A stretch of 8,815 bases of DNA from Rhodocyclaceae bacterium UBA6160 (lineage in GTDB: Bacteria; Pseudomonadota; Gammaproteobacteria; Burkholderiales; Rhodocyclaceae): contig DIUK01000066.1 of the NCBI GenBank assembly GCA_002422995.1, positions 3,823 to 12,637 of the forward strand, in the 5' to 3' direction. Of the stretch, positions 1-6,893 are shown piece by piece (within the stretch, counting starts at the first letter, position 1; each line of letters starts with the position of its first letter). The translations under genes and the position numbers were made by a program. A model generated the notes under the pieces. It ran no database searches. It was given only the letters and a program-made list of their open reading frames with translations, and had not been told where the DNA came from.

Positions 1-489
1 AAAGATTATGGTGAAGAACGGTTTGCTCATGCGATTGCAAAGGCGATTGTGGCTGCTCGGGGCGAAAGCCATATTACAACCACAAGAGAGCTTGCCACGC
101 TCGTGGCGAGCGTCGTGCGCACGCGGGAGCCGGGCCAGCATCCGGCGACGCGTACTTTCCAGGCGCTGCGAATCTATGTTAACCGTGAGCTCGAAGAGCT
201 TGCGTTAGCGCTGCCAGGCTGCACGCGGCGATTGGTGCCGGGCGGGCGGTTGGCGGTAATCAGTTTTCATTCGCTGGAAGACCGCATCGTTAAGCGCTTT
301 ATGCGCGAGGGTGCTACGTCGGTGCAGCCGCCCAAGGGCGTGCCGGTGCGTGCCGCCGACTTGCCAGCGCCGACTTTACGTTTGATCGGCAAGCCAGTTT
401 TTCCGTCAGACGCTGAGGTGCAGGGGAATCCTCGCTCGCGTAGCGCGGTATTGCGAGTGGCTGAGGTGATAGGCGGTGTGCTTCAGTGA
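1..489 (+). CDS. rsmH: RsmH, 16S rRNA (cytosine(1402)-N4)-methyltransferase, 3' part
   Basis: RsmH (formerly MraW) is a SAM-dependent methyltransferase that adds the N4 methyl group to C1402 of 16S rRNA in the decoding centre; it acts in the cytoplasm. The reading frame is open from the first base of the window and ends with TGA at 487-489, giving 162 residues against about 310 for the full family. The N-terminal half, with most of the SAM-binding fold, lies upstream of the window. Family signatures visible are DYGEERFA at the very start (nt 4-27), RTFQALRIYVNREL (nt 151-192) and GGRLAVISFHSLEDR (nt 241-285). A GTG at 49 lies inside this frame but is only an internal valine codon, because homology continues upstream of it. 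RsmH is the usual gene just before ftsL in the dcw cluster. The stop overlaps the ftsL ATG by one base. I see no damage in the visible part. Confidence 0.96.
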   Translation, partial: KDYGEERFAHAIAKAIVAARGESHITTTRELATLVASVVRTREPGQHPATRTFQALRIYVNRELEELALALPGCTRRLVPGGRLAVISFHSLEDRIVKRFMREGATSVQPPKGVPVRAADLPAPTLRLIGKPVFPSDAEVQGNPRSRSAVLRVAEVIGGVLQ

Positions 490-881
490 TGCGTATTCCA
501 CTTAATTTCATCTTGTTATTAGTTGTTGTGCTGTGTGCATTTTCTGTCATAAATGCAAATCATCAGTCGCGCAAATTGTTTGTTTCGTTAGAAGCCGAGC
601 GCAAGCACGCGCGTGACTTGGCGGTGGAGTGGGATCAGCTGCAGTTAGAGCAAAGTACCTGGGCAGCTAGTGCGCGTGTGGAAAAACTGGCAAAAGATAA
701 GCTGGGAATGAGACGGCCTGCACCAGGCGAGGTGATGAGTGGCGATATTCAGCTCAATCAACAGGCCATGGCTGGGCAAAAGGCAGGGATGCAGCCCGAG
801 AGCGCTGTGATAGGAAAAGCGGCTGCTACGGAGCAGGTTAAGCCGGGTAGCCCTGTTGAAAAAACGGGTGCTGCAGAATGA
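489..881 (+). CDS. ftsL: Cell division protein FtsL
   Basis: FtsL is a small bitopic inner-membrane protein. With FtsB and FtsQ it forms the complex that recruits and activates FtsW-FtsI at the septum. The 130-residue product has a very short cytoplasmic end, one membrane segment at about residues 5-22 (FILLLVVVLCAFSV), then a periplasmic coiled-coil stretch at about 25-70 rich in Leu, Glu, Lys and Arg. The family-like LGM motif follows at 72-74. Residues 81-130 form a Gln/Ala/Gly/Pro-rich tail that looks disordered. FtsL is poorly conserved in sequence, so the call rests on topology, the LGM end and position between rsmH and ftsI. I chose ATG 489 because it shares one base with the rsmH stop (TGATG). 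A GTG at 486 would add one residue. AGGCGG at 471-476 is a weak, distant ribosome binding site, so coupling to rsmH translation is likely. Confidence 0.93.
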   Translation: MRIPLNFILLLVVVLCAFSVINANHQSRKLFVSLEAERKHARDLAVEWDQLQLEQSTWAASARVEKLAKDKLGMRRPAPGEVMSGDIQLNQQAMAGQKAGMQPESAVIGKAAATEQVKPGSPVEKTGAAE

Positions 882-2614
882 AGTCTGTGCGCTTTTCGAA
901 GAGCCCGTTACTCTCGCAGCCTTTGCCCATTTGGCGGCGGCATTTGGTGCTGTTTTTGTTGTTGTTTGGTTTTGTTGTGTTGATTGGGCGCGCTTTTTTC
1001 TTGCAAGGCATTAATAATGAATTTCTTGGCGATAAAGGCCGTGCGCGTTTTGAGCGAGTGTTGGATGTTTCAGCAACGCGTGGGCGAATAACCGATCGTC
1101 ATGGTGCGATTCTCGCTGTTTCAACACCGGTTCGTTCCGTGTGGGCCATTCCGGAAGATGCGGATTTGAAGCCCAAGCAAGCGCGCCAATTAGCGGCGTT
1201 GCTTGGTATGAATGTGCAAGATTTGAATCGAAAGCTTGCTGCAAACCGTGACTTTGTTTATCTCAAACGCCAGTTGCCGCCGCCCGTGGCAGAAAAGGTA
1301 CGGGAGATGAAGCTGGCGGGCATTCATGAAAAAACGGAATACCGACGTTATTACCCAGCGAGCGAAGTAATGGCTCATATGGTGGGTTTCACCGGTGTTG
1401 AAGGGGGTGGGCAAGAAGGGGTGGAGCTCGCTTTTGATCAGCAGCTGCTTGGTCGGGCGGGTAGTCGTAAAGTCATAAAAGATCGACGCGGCAACGTGGT
1501 TGAATCGGTTGGCGGCATGAAGCCGCCGACGAATGGTAAAGATATTGCCTTGGCGTTGGATGCGAATATTCAATACTTGGCATACACGCACTTAAAGCAG
1601 GCATTGGAAGAGCATCGTGCCAAGGCAGGTGGCGTGGTGGTGCTGGATGTGCACACAGGCGAAGTTTTAGCGCTCGTGAATCTGCCGACCTATAACCCGA
1701 ATAATCGGGTGCGTTTGGTTGGCGAACAACTGCGCAATCGGGCGCTGACTGACCGGTTTGAGCCGGGTTCGACCTTAAAGCCATTTACGGTTGCACTGGC
1801 TTTGGATAAAGGCAAAGTGAAGCCGGATACGCAGATTCAAACGGCGCCGGGAAGGCTCACAATTGGCACGGCGACGATTTCGGATTCGCATGCTCATGAG
1901 GTGTTAACCGTTGAAGAGGTTATTCAAAAATCATCCAATGTTGGGTCATCAAAAATTGCGTTATCAATGCAGCCTGTAGAAATGTGGACGATGTTTTCTG
2001 CTGCAGGATTTGGCAAGCCGTTGCAATTAGGATTTCCGGGCGAGGTGGGGGGGCGTCTGCGGCCACCTGCTGGATGGCGTCCTATTGAGCAGGCTACGAT
2101 GTCTTATGGGCATGGCATTTCAGTGACGTTGATACAGTTGGCGCGCGCTTATTTAGCGTTTGCCCGTGATGGTGATTTGCCGACATTATCGCTACTGCGG
2201 CAAGATGTCGCGCCGACAACGAGCAAGCAATTATTTACCCCGAATACCGCACGGGCGATGCGCAAAATGCTGGAAATGGCGGTGTTGCCAGGCGGAACGG
2301 CGCCCAGAGCGCAAGTCAGTGGCTATCGCGTGGCAGGTAAAACCGGTACATCGCACAAGCTGGTAGATGGTCGGTATGCGAATAAATATGTTGCTTCATT
2401 TGCGGGTTTTGCGCCAGTGTCTAACCCGCGTTTGGTGATTGCCGTGATGGTCGATGAGCCGTCGAACGGGCAGTACTATGGCGGGCAAGTCGCAGCGCCG
2501 GTGTTTTCGCAAGTGATGGCGGGTAGTTTGCGCTCACTTGGTGTGCCATCGGATGCGCCGCTAACACCGCTTAACCAGGCGGCAAAAAATGAGCCTGTGC
2601 AGGAGGTAATGTGA
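878..2614 (+). CDS. ftsI: FtsI (PBP3), septal peptidoglycan D,D-transpeptidase
   Basis: FtsI is the class B penicillin-binding protein that cross-links septal peptidoglycan in the periplasm, working with the SEDS polymerase FtsW. The 578-residue length is close to E. coli PBP3 (588). A basic cytoplasmic stretch leads to one membrane anchor at about residues 22-42. The N-terminal pedestal domain carries RGRITDRHG from R68. The transpeptidase domain has all three penicilloyl-serine motifs: S298-T-L-K301 (nucleophile Ser298, within EPGSTLKPF), S352-S-N354, and K488-T-G-T491. The start ATG overlaps the ftsL stop as ATGA. There is only a weak GGGTG at 866-870 upstream, so re-initiation after FtsL is likely. 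The membrane-anchor codons are strikingly G/T-rich (about nt 940-985). The end overlaps murE. Motifs are intact, so the enzyme should be an active beta-lactam target. Confidence 0.98.
   Translation: MKSVRFSKSPLLSQPLPIWRRHLVLFLLLFGFVVLIGRAFFLQGINNEFLGDKGRARFERVLDVSATRGRITDRHGAILAVSTPVRSVWAIPEDADLKPKQARQLAALLGMNVQDLNRKLAANRDFVYLKRQLPPPVAEKVREMKLAGIHEKTEYRRYYPASEVMAHMVGFTGVEGGGQEGVELAFDQQLLGRAGSRKVIKDRRGNVVESVGGMKPPTNGKDIALALDANIQYLAYTHLKQALEEHRAKAGGVVVLDVHTGEVLALVNLPTYNPNNRVRLVGEQLRNRALTDRFEPGSTLKPFTVALALDKGKVKPDTQIQTAPGRLTIGTATISDSHAHEVLTVEEVIQKSSNVGSSKIALSMQPVEMWTMFSAAGFGKPLQLGFPGEVGGRLRPPAGWRPIEQATMSYGHGISVTLIQLARAYLAFARDGDLPTLSLLRQDVAPTTSKQLFTPNTARAMRKMLEMAVLPGGTAPRAQVSGYRVAGKTGTSHKLVDGRYANKYVASFAGFAPVSNPRLVIAVMVDEPSNGQYYGGQVAAPVFSQVMAGSLRSLGVPSDAPLTPLNQAAKNEPVQEVM
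2601..2607 (+). promoter_or_regulatory. Strong Shine-Dalgarno for murE
   Basis: AGGAGGT lies inside the last codons of ftsI and is the best anti-Shine-Dalgarno match I see in the window. It sits only three bases before the GTG at 2611, shorter than usual. It decides the murE start. The ATG at 2609 is the last sense codon of ftsI and would run straight into TGA, and no other start in the murE frame lies nearby. Confidence 0.75.
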
Positions 2615-4263
2615 GCGATACATTAACCTCAAAAGCAGTATCGCTATTGCAAAGTCTGGCTGTGCGCGGGATTGAAGCTCGCCGGTTGACGACTGATTCG
2701 CGTACCGTCACAACGGGGGATATATTTTTAGCTTACCCAGGCCACTATGCCGATGGCCGGGTTTATATCGATGATGCCGTAGCGCGCGGCGCGGCGGTGG
2801 TGTTGTTTGAGCCATACGCTGCTAGCGACATGGACCGTGCCCGATTGATTGAAAATGTTTTAACGCATGCGCGCAAAGCCGGGGTGGTTTGCGAGCCCAT
2901 TGAAAATCTTGTCCCACTGGCTGGCGAATTGGCGCATCAGCTGTGTGACCGTCCGTCAGAAAAAATATGGCTTGCCGGTGTGACGGGTACGAATGGCAAA
3001 ACCTCGGTTTCACAGTGGTTGCTGCAAGCCTTAACGCATATGGGGCAGCGCTGTGCAGTGGTTGGTACGCTGGGCAATGGCTTCATGGGAGATTTGCAAG
3101 AGACGGGATACACCACGCCGGATGTCTTGCAATTACACACTGCGTTAAGCGGTTTTGTGCACCAGGGTGCGACGGCATGCGTGATGGAAGTTTCATCCAT
3201 TGGCCTGGCTGAAGGGCGTGTTCAAGGTGTGCGTTTTGATGTAGCAATATTTACTAATCTCACGCGCGATCATCTGGATTATCACGGCACGATGGATGCC
3301 TATGGCGAAGCCAAAACGCAGCTGTTTGCCAATCCATGGATTCGTGCTGCTGTGCTCAATCTTGACGATGTATTCTCTCCCGTGCTTGCTCAGGCGGTGC
3401 GCCCAGGTGTGCGTGTTATTGGCTATACCTTGAATGCAGCGAACGTCGTAGCCGTTCAAGCGGCGTTGCTATCAGCAGCGCCGGGTGTAACGGCTGTTGA
3501 TATATTGGTTGCCGGTAATTTGCAGATGACAACCACAGGCCTGACATTTGAAGTGAATGGACAGCTATTTTCTGTGCCGGTTGTTGGCCGGTTTAATGCG
3601 TCCAACCTGATGGCGGTAATTGCTGCATTAGTGGCGAAAGGCGAGCCACTTGACAGGATTGCCATTGCTTTAAAGCAGTTGCAGCCGGCTCCTGGTCGTA
3701 TGCAGTCGGTAGGTGGCGAGGCTGAGCCGCTGGTGATTGTGGATTACGCACACACACCCGATGCGCTGGAGAACATATTGGCTGTTTCGCGCGAGCTGGC
3801 CACGGTGCGCGGTGGGCAATTGGTCTGCGTGTTTGGTTGCGGGGGCAACCGTGATGCGGGTAAGCGGCCTGTCATGGGCAGCATTGCCGAGCGCTTGGCA
3901 GACCGTGTCATTGTCACGAGTGATAACCCGCGCGATGAAAATCCGCAACAGATTATTCAAGCCATTTTGGCGGGAATGTTGCGTCCTGCATCCGTGATTG
4001 AGCAACGCGGTTTGGCGATTACAGAAAGTATTGCACAGGCAGATGCGCGTGATGTCATTGTGCTGGCAGGTAAGGGGCATGAGGCATACCAGGAAATTGC
4101 TGGTGTGCGCGAGGCATTTAATGATGTGGATGCAGCAAAGTCGGCGCTGGTGATACGGCGCCAAGCAGGCAGAGAGGTAAAAAACAGCATGTCAATACAA
4201 CAATTGCCAGGGATCGATCAGGGTGAGGCATTCCCAGCGCCTTCGGGGAGGGTAAGAAAATGA
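2611..4263 (+). CDS. murE: MurE, UDP-MurNAc-L-Ala-D-Glu:meso-DAP ligase
   Basis: MurE is the cytoplasmic ATP-dependent ligase that adds the third stem residue to UDP-MurNAc-L-Ala-D-Glu. The product is 550 residues. The N-terminal substrate domain carries TTDSR at 27-31. The ATPase domain has the P-loop G126-T-N-G-K130-T131, followed by MEVSS and the DHLDYHG motif. Lys235 (in YGEAK) corresponds to the carbamylated lysine of E. coli MurE (K224). The C-terminal domain has D438-N-P-R441, the signature of meso-diaminopimelate specificity as opposed to L-lysine, and AGKGHE. The start is GTG, overlapping the ftsI stop as GTGA, with a strong Shine-Dalgarno just upstream. Aligned by eye on E. coli MurE (495 residues), the domain should end near residue 520. 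The last 30 residues are an extra tail, which also encodes the murF ribosome binding site. The murE stop overlaps the murF start as ATGA. Confidence 0.97.
   Translation: MSDTLTSKAVSLLQSLAVRGIEARRLTTDSRTVTTGDIFLAYPGHYADGRVYIDDAVARGAAVVLFEPYAASDMDRARLIENVLTHARKAGVVCEPIENLVPLAGELAHQLCDRPSEKIWLAGVTGTNGKTSVSQWLLQALTHMGQRCAVVGTLGNGFMGDLQETGYTTPDVLQLHTALSGFVHQGATACVMEVSSIGLAEGRVQGVRFDVAIFTNLTRDHLDYHGTMDAYGEAKTQLFANPWIRAAVLNLDDVFSPVLAQAVRPGVRVIGYTLNAANVVAVQAALLSAAPGVTAVDILVAGNLQMTTTGLTFEVNGQLFSVPVVGRFNASNLMAVIAALVAKGEPLDRIAIALKQLQPAPGRMQSVGGEAEPLVIVDYAHTPDALENILAVSRELATVRGGQLVCVFGCGGNRDAGKRPVMGSIAERLADRVIVTSDNPRDENPQQIIQAILAGMLRPASVIEQRGLAITESIAQADARDVIVLAGKGHEAYQEIAGVREAFNDVDAAKSALVIRRQAGREVKNSMSIQQLPGIDQGEAFPAPSGRVRK
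4247..4252 (+). promoter_or_regulatory. Shine-Dalgarno for murF
   Basis: GGAGGG sits in the last codons of murE, with seven to eight bases between it and ATG 4260. Two ATG codons lie in tandem at 4260 and 4263. The spacing favours the first, which also makes the ATGA overlap with the murE stop. Confidence 0.7.
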
Positions 4264-5651
4264 TGACGCTGCAAGCCGCTGCAAAAGCCATTCATGCGCA
4301 ATGGCAAGGTGCTGACAATGTTTTTAATGCAGTCACGACAGATTCACGTTCCATTGCCGCAGGCGATCTGTTTGTGGCCATCAAAGGAGCGCATTTTGAT
4401 GGCCATGCGTTTGTGACGGATGTGATTCGCCAGGGCGCTGCTGGGGCAATGGTGAGTGAATCTTTTGCCATCAAGAATCCGGATTTGCCACTCATTGTCG
4501 TAGCGGATACGCGGCTGGGTTTGGGCGCATTGGCTGCGGCATGGCGGGCACAGTTTTCCTTGCCATTGATTGGCGTGACAGGGAGCAATGGCAAAACGAC
4601 AGTGAAAGAAATGTGTGCCGCTATTTTGCGCGCACAAGCTGCATTGGACGGGCATGGCAACGAAGCGGCTGTGCTGGCTACGGAAGGTAACTTCAATAAC
4701 GACATTGGCTTGCCGCTCACTTTGTTGAAACTTCGTTCAACGCACAGCGCAGCCGTGATTGAAATGGGCATGAATCATGTCGGTGAAATTGATTACTTGA
4801 CGCGTCTGACCCGACCGACGGTGGCGATGGTAACGAATGCGCATCGGGCGCATTTGGCCGGATTGGGTTCAATTCAAAATGTAGCGCTGGCCAAGGGGGA
4901 GATTTTTGCCGGGCTGGATGAAAAAGGGATTGCGGTATTCAATGCCGATGATGCGCATGCCGAGCTCTGGCAAAACCTGGCGGGTAAAACCCGGCGACTT
5001 ACCTTTGGGATGAAGCAGGTGGCCGATGTGCAGGGAGAATTTATGGCGCATGGGCTGGGCGGCATGATGCATTTGCATACGCCTTGGGGTTCTGTTGATA
5101 TTCAATTGCAAGTGCCCGGCGCGCATAACGCCATGAATGCCTGTGCCGCTGCCGCAGCCACCCTGGCAACAGGCGTGAGTTTGAATGCGGTGGAAGACGG
5201 ACTGTCTGGTTTCCGTGGAGTGAAGGGGCGTTTGCAACTGTGCGCCGGATTGAACGGTGCGCGAGTGATTGACGATACCTATAACGCCAATCCTGATTCC
5301 ATGCGTGCGGCGATTGATGTGTTAGCGGGGATTCCCGGGCGACGTATTTTTGTCATGGGTGATATGGGCGAAGTGGGCGAAGCGGTTGCGCAGTTTCATG
5401 ATGAAGTCGGCGGTTACGCCAAGAGTCATGGCATTGACCGCTTGTTGTGTATTGGCGAATTTTCTGCAGCAGCAGCGCATAACTTTGATAGTGGTGGCGA
5501 GCATTTTTCCAGCCTGGAAGCACTGATTAAAACCTTGCGTGCAGAACTGAATGAGCAGACCACGGTGTTAGTCAAGGGTTCGCGCTTCATGCGCATGGAA
5601 CGCGTGGTGGATGCGATTTCTGCACCAGTGAATCAAGCTGGCGATAAGTAA
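4260..5651 (+). CDS. murF: MurF, UDP-MurNAc-tripeptide:D-Ala-D-Ala ligase
   Basis: MurF is the last cytoplasmic Mur ligase. It uses ATP to join D-Ala-D-Ala to UDP-MurNAc-tripeptide, giving the pentapeptide used by MraY. It has 463 residues against 452 in E. coli. The N-terminal domain shows TDSRSIAAGDLFVAIKG (about residues 27-43). The ATPase domain has the P-loop G108-S-N-G-K112-T113, then EMGMNHVGEI and AKGEIF. The C-terminal domain has the MurF-typical D338-D-T-Y-N-A-N-P345 motif and ends in LVKGSRFMRMERVV. All are intact. The start is set by the GGAGGG at 4247 and the four-base overlap with murE. The second ATG would remove only one residue. A strong inverted repeat lies in its 5' part (4375-4405). 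The gene stops with TAA, after which the first clear gap of the cluster begins. Confidence 0.98.
   Translation: MMTLQAAAKAIHAQWQGADNVFNAVTTDSRSIAAGDLFVAIKGAHFDGHAFVTDVIRQGAAGAMVSESFAIKNPDLPLIVVADTRLGLGALAAAWRAQFSLPLIGVTGSNGKTTVKEMCAAILRAQAALDGHGNEAAVLATEGNFNNDIGLPLTLLKLRSTHSAAVIEMGMNHVGEIDYLTRLTRPTVAMVTNAHRAHLAGLGSIQNVALAKGEIFAGLDEKGIAVFNADDAHAELWQNLAGKTRRLTFGMKQVADVQGEFMAHGLGGMMHLHTPWGSVDIQLQVPGAHNAMNACAAAAATLATGVSLNAVEDGLSGFRGVKGRLQLCAGLNGARVIDDTYNANPDSMRAAIDVLAGIPGRRIFVMGDMGEVGEAVAQFHDEVGGYAKSHGIDRLLCIGEFSAAAAHNFDSGGEHFSSLEALIKTLRAELNEQTTVLVKGSRFMRMERVVDAISAPVNQAGDK
4375..4405 (+). repeat. Perfect 11-bp inverted repeat inside murF
   Basis: TGGCCATCAAA (4375-4385) and TTTGATGGCCA (4395-4405) are exact reverse complements separated by a nine-base loop that begins GGAG. 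In RNA, two outer G-U pairs could extend the stem. It spans murF codons 39-49, encoding part of the conserved AIKG...FDGH motif, so it may be a coding coincidence. The pairing is certain; any function is not known. Confidence 0.5.
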
Positions 5652-5706
5652 ATCATGTCAAAAATTATTTTTTCTATTTTCAGCCGGACTCATTGGGGAG
5701 ATATCC
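5652..5706 (+). other. murF-mraY intergenic spacer
   Basis: This is the longest non-overlapping gap in the window (55 nt). Its first half is A/T-rich, with runs of A and T around 5660-5680, but there is no GC-rich stem before the T run, so it is not an intrinsic terminator. I see no convincing -35/-10 pair. It holds an ATG (5655) opening a 20-codon ORF that ends inside mraY at 5717, and the mraY ribosome binding site at 5695-5700. Confidence 0.7.
5695..5700 (+). promoter_or_regulatory. Shine-Dalgarno for mraY
   Basis: GGGGAG ends six bases before ATG 5707, a standard spacing, and fixes the mraY start. The resulting N-terminus (MLLELAQWLA) matches the usual MraY start. Confidence 0.75.
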
Positions 5707-6876
5707 ATGCTGCTTGAGCTTGCGCAATGGTTGGCACGCGACTATCGCGGTTTCGGTGTCTTCAATTACATTACCTTGCGTGCCGTGCTGGCGACGATGA
5801 CGGCGCTGGCCATTGCCTTCATATTTGGCCCGGCTTTGATCCGTTGGCTGGCGGCGAAAAAAATCGGCCAGTCCGTGCGCACGGATGGCCCGCAAACACA
5901 CTTGATCAAATCCGGCACGCCCACCATGGGCGGGGCATTGATTCTGCTCTCACTGGGCGTATCCACCTTGCTGTGGGCGGATTTATCCAATCGTTTTATT
6001 TGGGTGGTGCTGATTGTTACCTTCGGTTTTGGCGCTGTAGGCTGGGTGGATGATTGGCGCAAGGTGGTGTATCGCAATCCGAAAGGCTTGTCTGCCCGCG
6101 CCAAATTTTTCTGGCAAACCATGGTGGGCTTGATTGCTGCGGTGTACATCTCTTTTTCCATTTCTGCGCCGAACAACGAGCAAGTATTGCGGCTTTTCAT
6201 GCACTGGGTGAGTAGCGGGTTCAGCGAGGCCGTGCCCTTGCAGACGGCGCTGATTGTGCCGTTTTTCAAAAGCGTGAGTTACCCGCTGGGCATGCTGGGC
6301 TTTATTACGCTGACTTATTTGGTCATTGTGGGCACAAGCAATGCGGTGAATTTGACCGATGGCCTGGATGGTTTGGCGATTATGCCCACAGTATTAGTCG
6401 GCGCTGCTTTGGGGCTGTTTACCTATGTAGCGGGTAATGCGGTGTTTGCCAAGTACCTGTTGCTGCCGCATGTGCCGGGCGCGGGCGAGCTGACTGTCTT
6501 CTGTGCGGCATTGGCGGGTGCGGGCTTGGGCTTTTTATGGTTTAACGCGTATCCGGCAGAAGTTTTCATGGGCGACGTAGGGGCCCTGGCGCTCGGCGCG
6601 GCGCTGGGCACGGTGGCGGTGATTGCGCGGCAGGAAATTGTGCTGTTCATCATGGGCGGCGTGTTTGTGGCAGAAACGCTTTCGGTCATGGCGCAGGTGA
6701 GTTACTTCAAATACACCAAAAAGAAATATGGCGAAGGGCGGCGCATTTTGCGCATGGCGCCACTGCATCATCATTTTGAGCAAACCGGCTGGAAGGAAAC
6801 GCAAGTGGTGGTGAGGTTTTGGATTATTACCATCCTGCTAGTGCTGGTTGGCCTTTCTACGTTGAAAATCCGTTAA
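5707..6876 (+). CDS. mraY: MraY, phospho-MurNAc-pentapeptide translocase
   Basis: MraY is a polytopic inner-membrane enzyme that transfers phospho-MurNAc-pentapeptide from UDP to undecaprenyl phosphate, making lipid I. The 389-residue product is very hydrophobic with about ten membrane segments. Motifs visible are DGPQTHLIKSGTPTMGG in the first cytoplasmic loop, the Asp pair D115-D116 (in GWVDDW, same numbering as E. coli), NLTDGLDGLA with D218, FMGDVGALALG with D290 (E. coli D267), and the H354-H355-H356 triplet in MAPLHHHFE. Compared by eye with E. coli MraY (360 residues) it has about 23 extra residues before VPFFK (roughly residues 150-180) and about six extra near residue 335 (KYTKKKYGEG). 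I recall this longer form as typical of Betaproteobacteria. It has its own good ribosome binding site after a 55-nt gap. All catalytic residues are present. Confidence 0.98.
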   Translation: MLLELAQWLARDYRGFGVFNYITLRAVLATMTALAIAFIFGPALIRWLAAKKIGQSVRTDGPQTHLIKSGTPTMGGALILLSLGVSTLLWADLSNRFIWVVLIVTFGFGAVGWVDDWRKVVYRNPKGLSARAKFFWQTMVGLIAAVYISFSISAPNNEQVLRLFMHWVSSGFSEAVPLQTALIVPFFKSVSYPLGMLGFITLTYLVIVGTSNAVNLTDGLDGLAIMPTVLVGAALGLFTYVAGNAVFAKYLLLPHVPGAGELTVFCAALAGAGLGFLWFNAYPAEVFMGDVGALALGAALGTVAVIARQEIVLFIMGGVFVAETLSVMAQVSYFKYTKKKYGEGRRILRMAPLHHHFEQTGWKETQVVVRFWIITILLVLVGLSTLKIR

Positions 6877-6893
6877 AAAACTATTCAAAAACC

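Noticed and set aside
486..488. GTG start for ftsL one codon upstream
   Set aside because: The adjacent ATG is the better start codon and gives the common TGATG junction; the difference is a single residue.
3670..4164. Long antisense open frames, for example here (164 codons), 4292-4771 and 5766-6269
   Set aside because: They lie wholly opposite well-recognised murE, murF and mraY, show no family motifs, and are expected shadows of moderately GC-rich coding sequence.
5660..5682. A/T-rich run after murF as a possible terminator or promoter
   Set aside because: No GC-rich stem precedes the T run and no reasonable -35/-10 pair is spaced correctly.
5918..5932. Six-bp stem CGCCCA / TGGGCG in mraY
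   Set aside because: It is short and encodes the invariant GTPTMGG motif, so pairing is likely incidental.
6819..6893. Upstream extension of murD to a TTG start inside mraY
   Set aside because: The 25 added codons overlap mraY in another frame and do not resemble the MurD N-terminus, while ATG 6894 gives a start that matches E. coli MurD.
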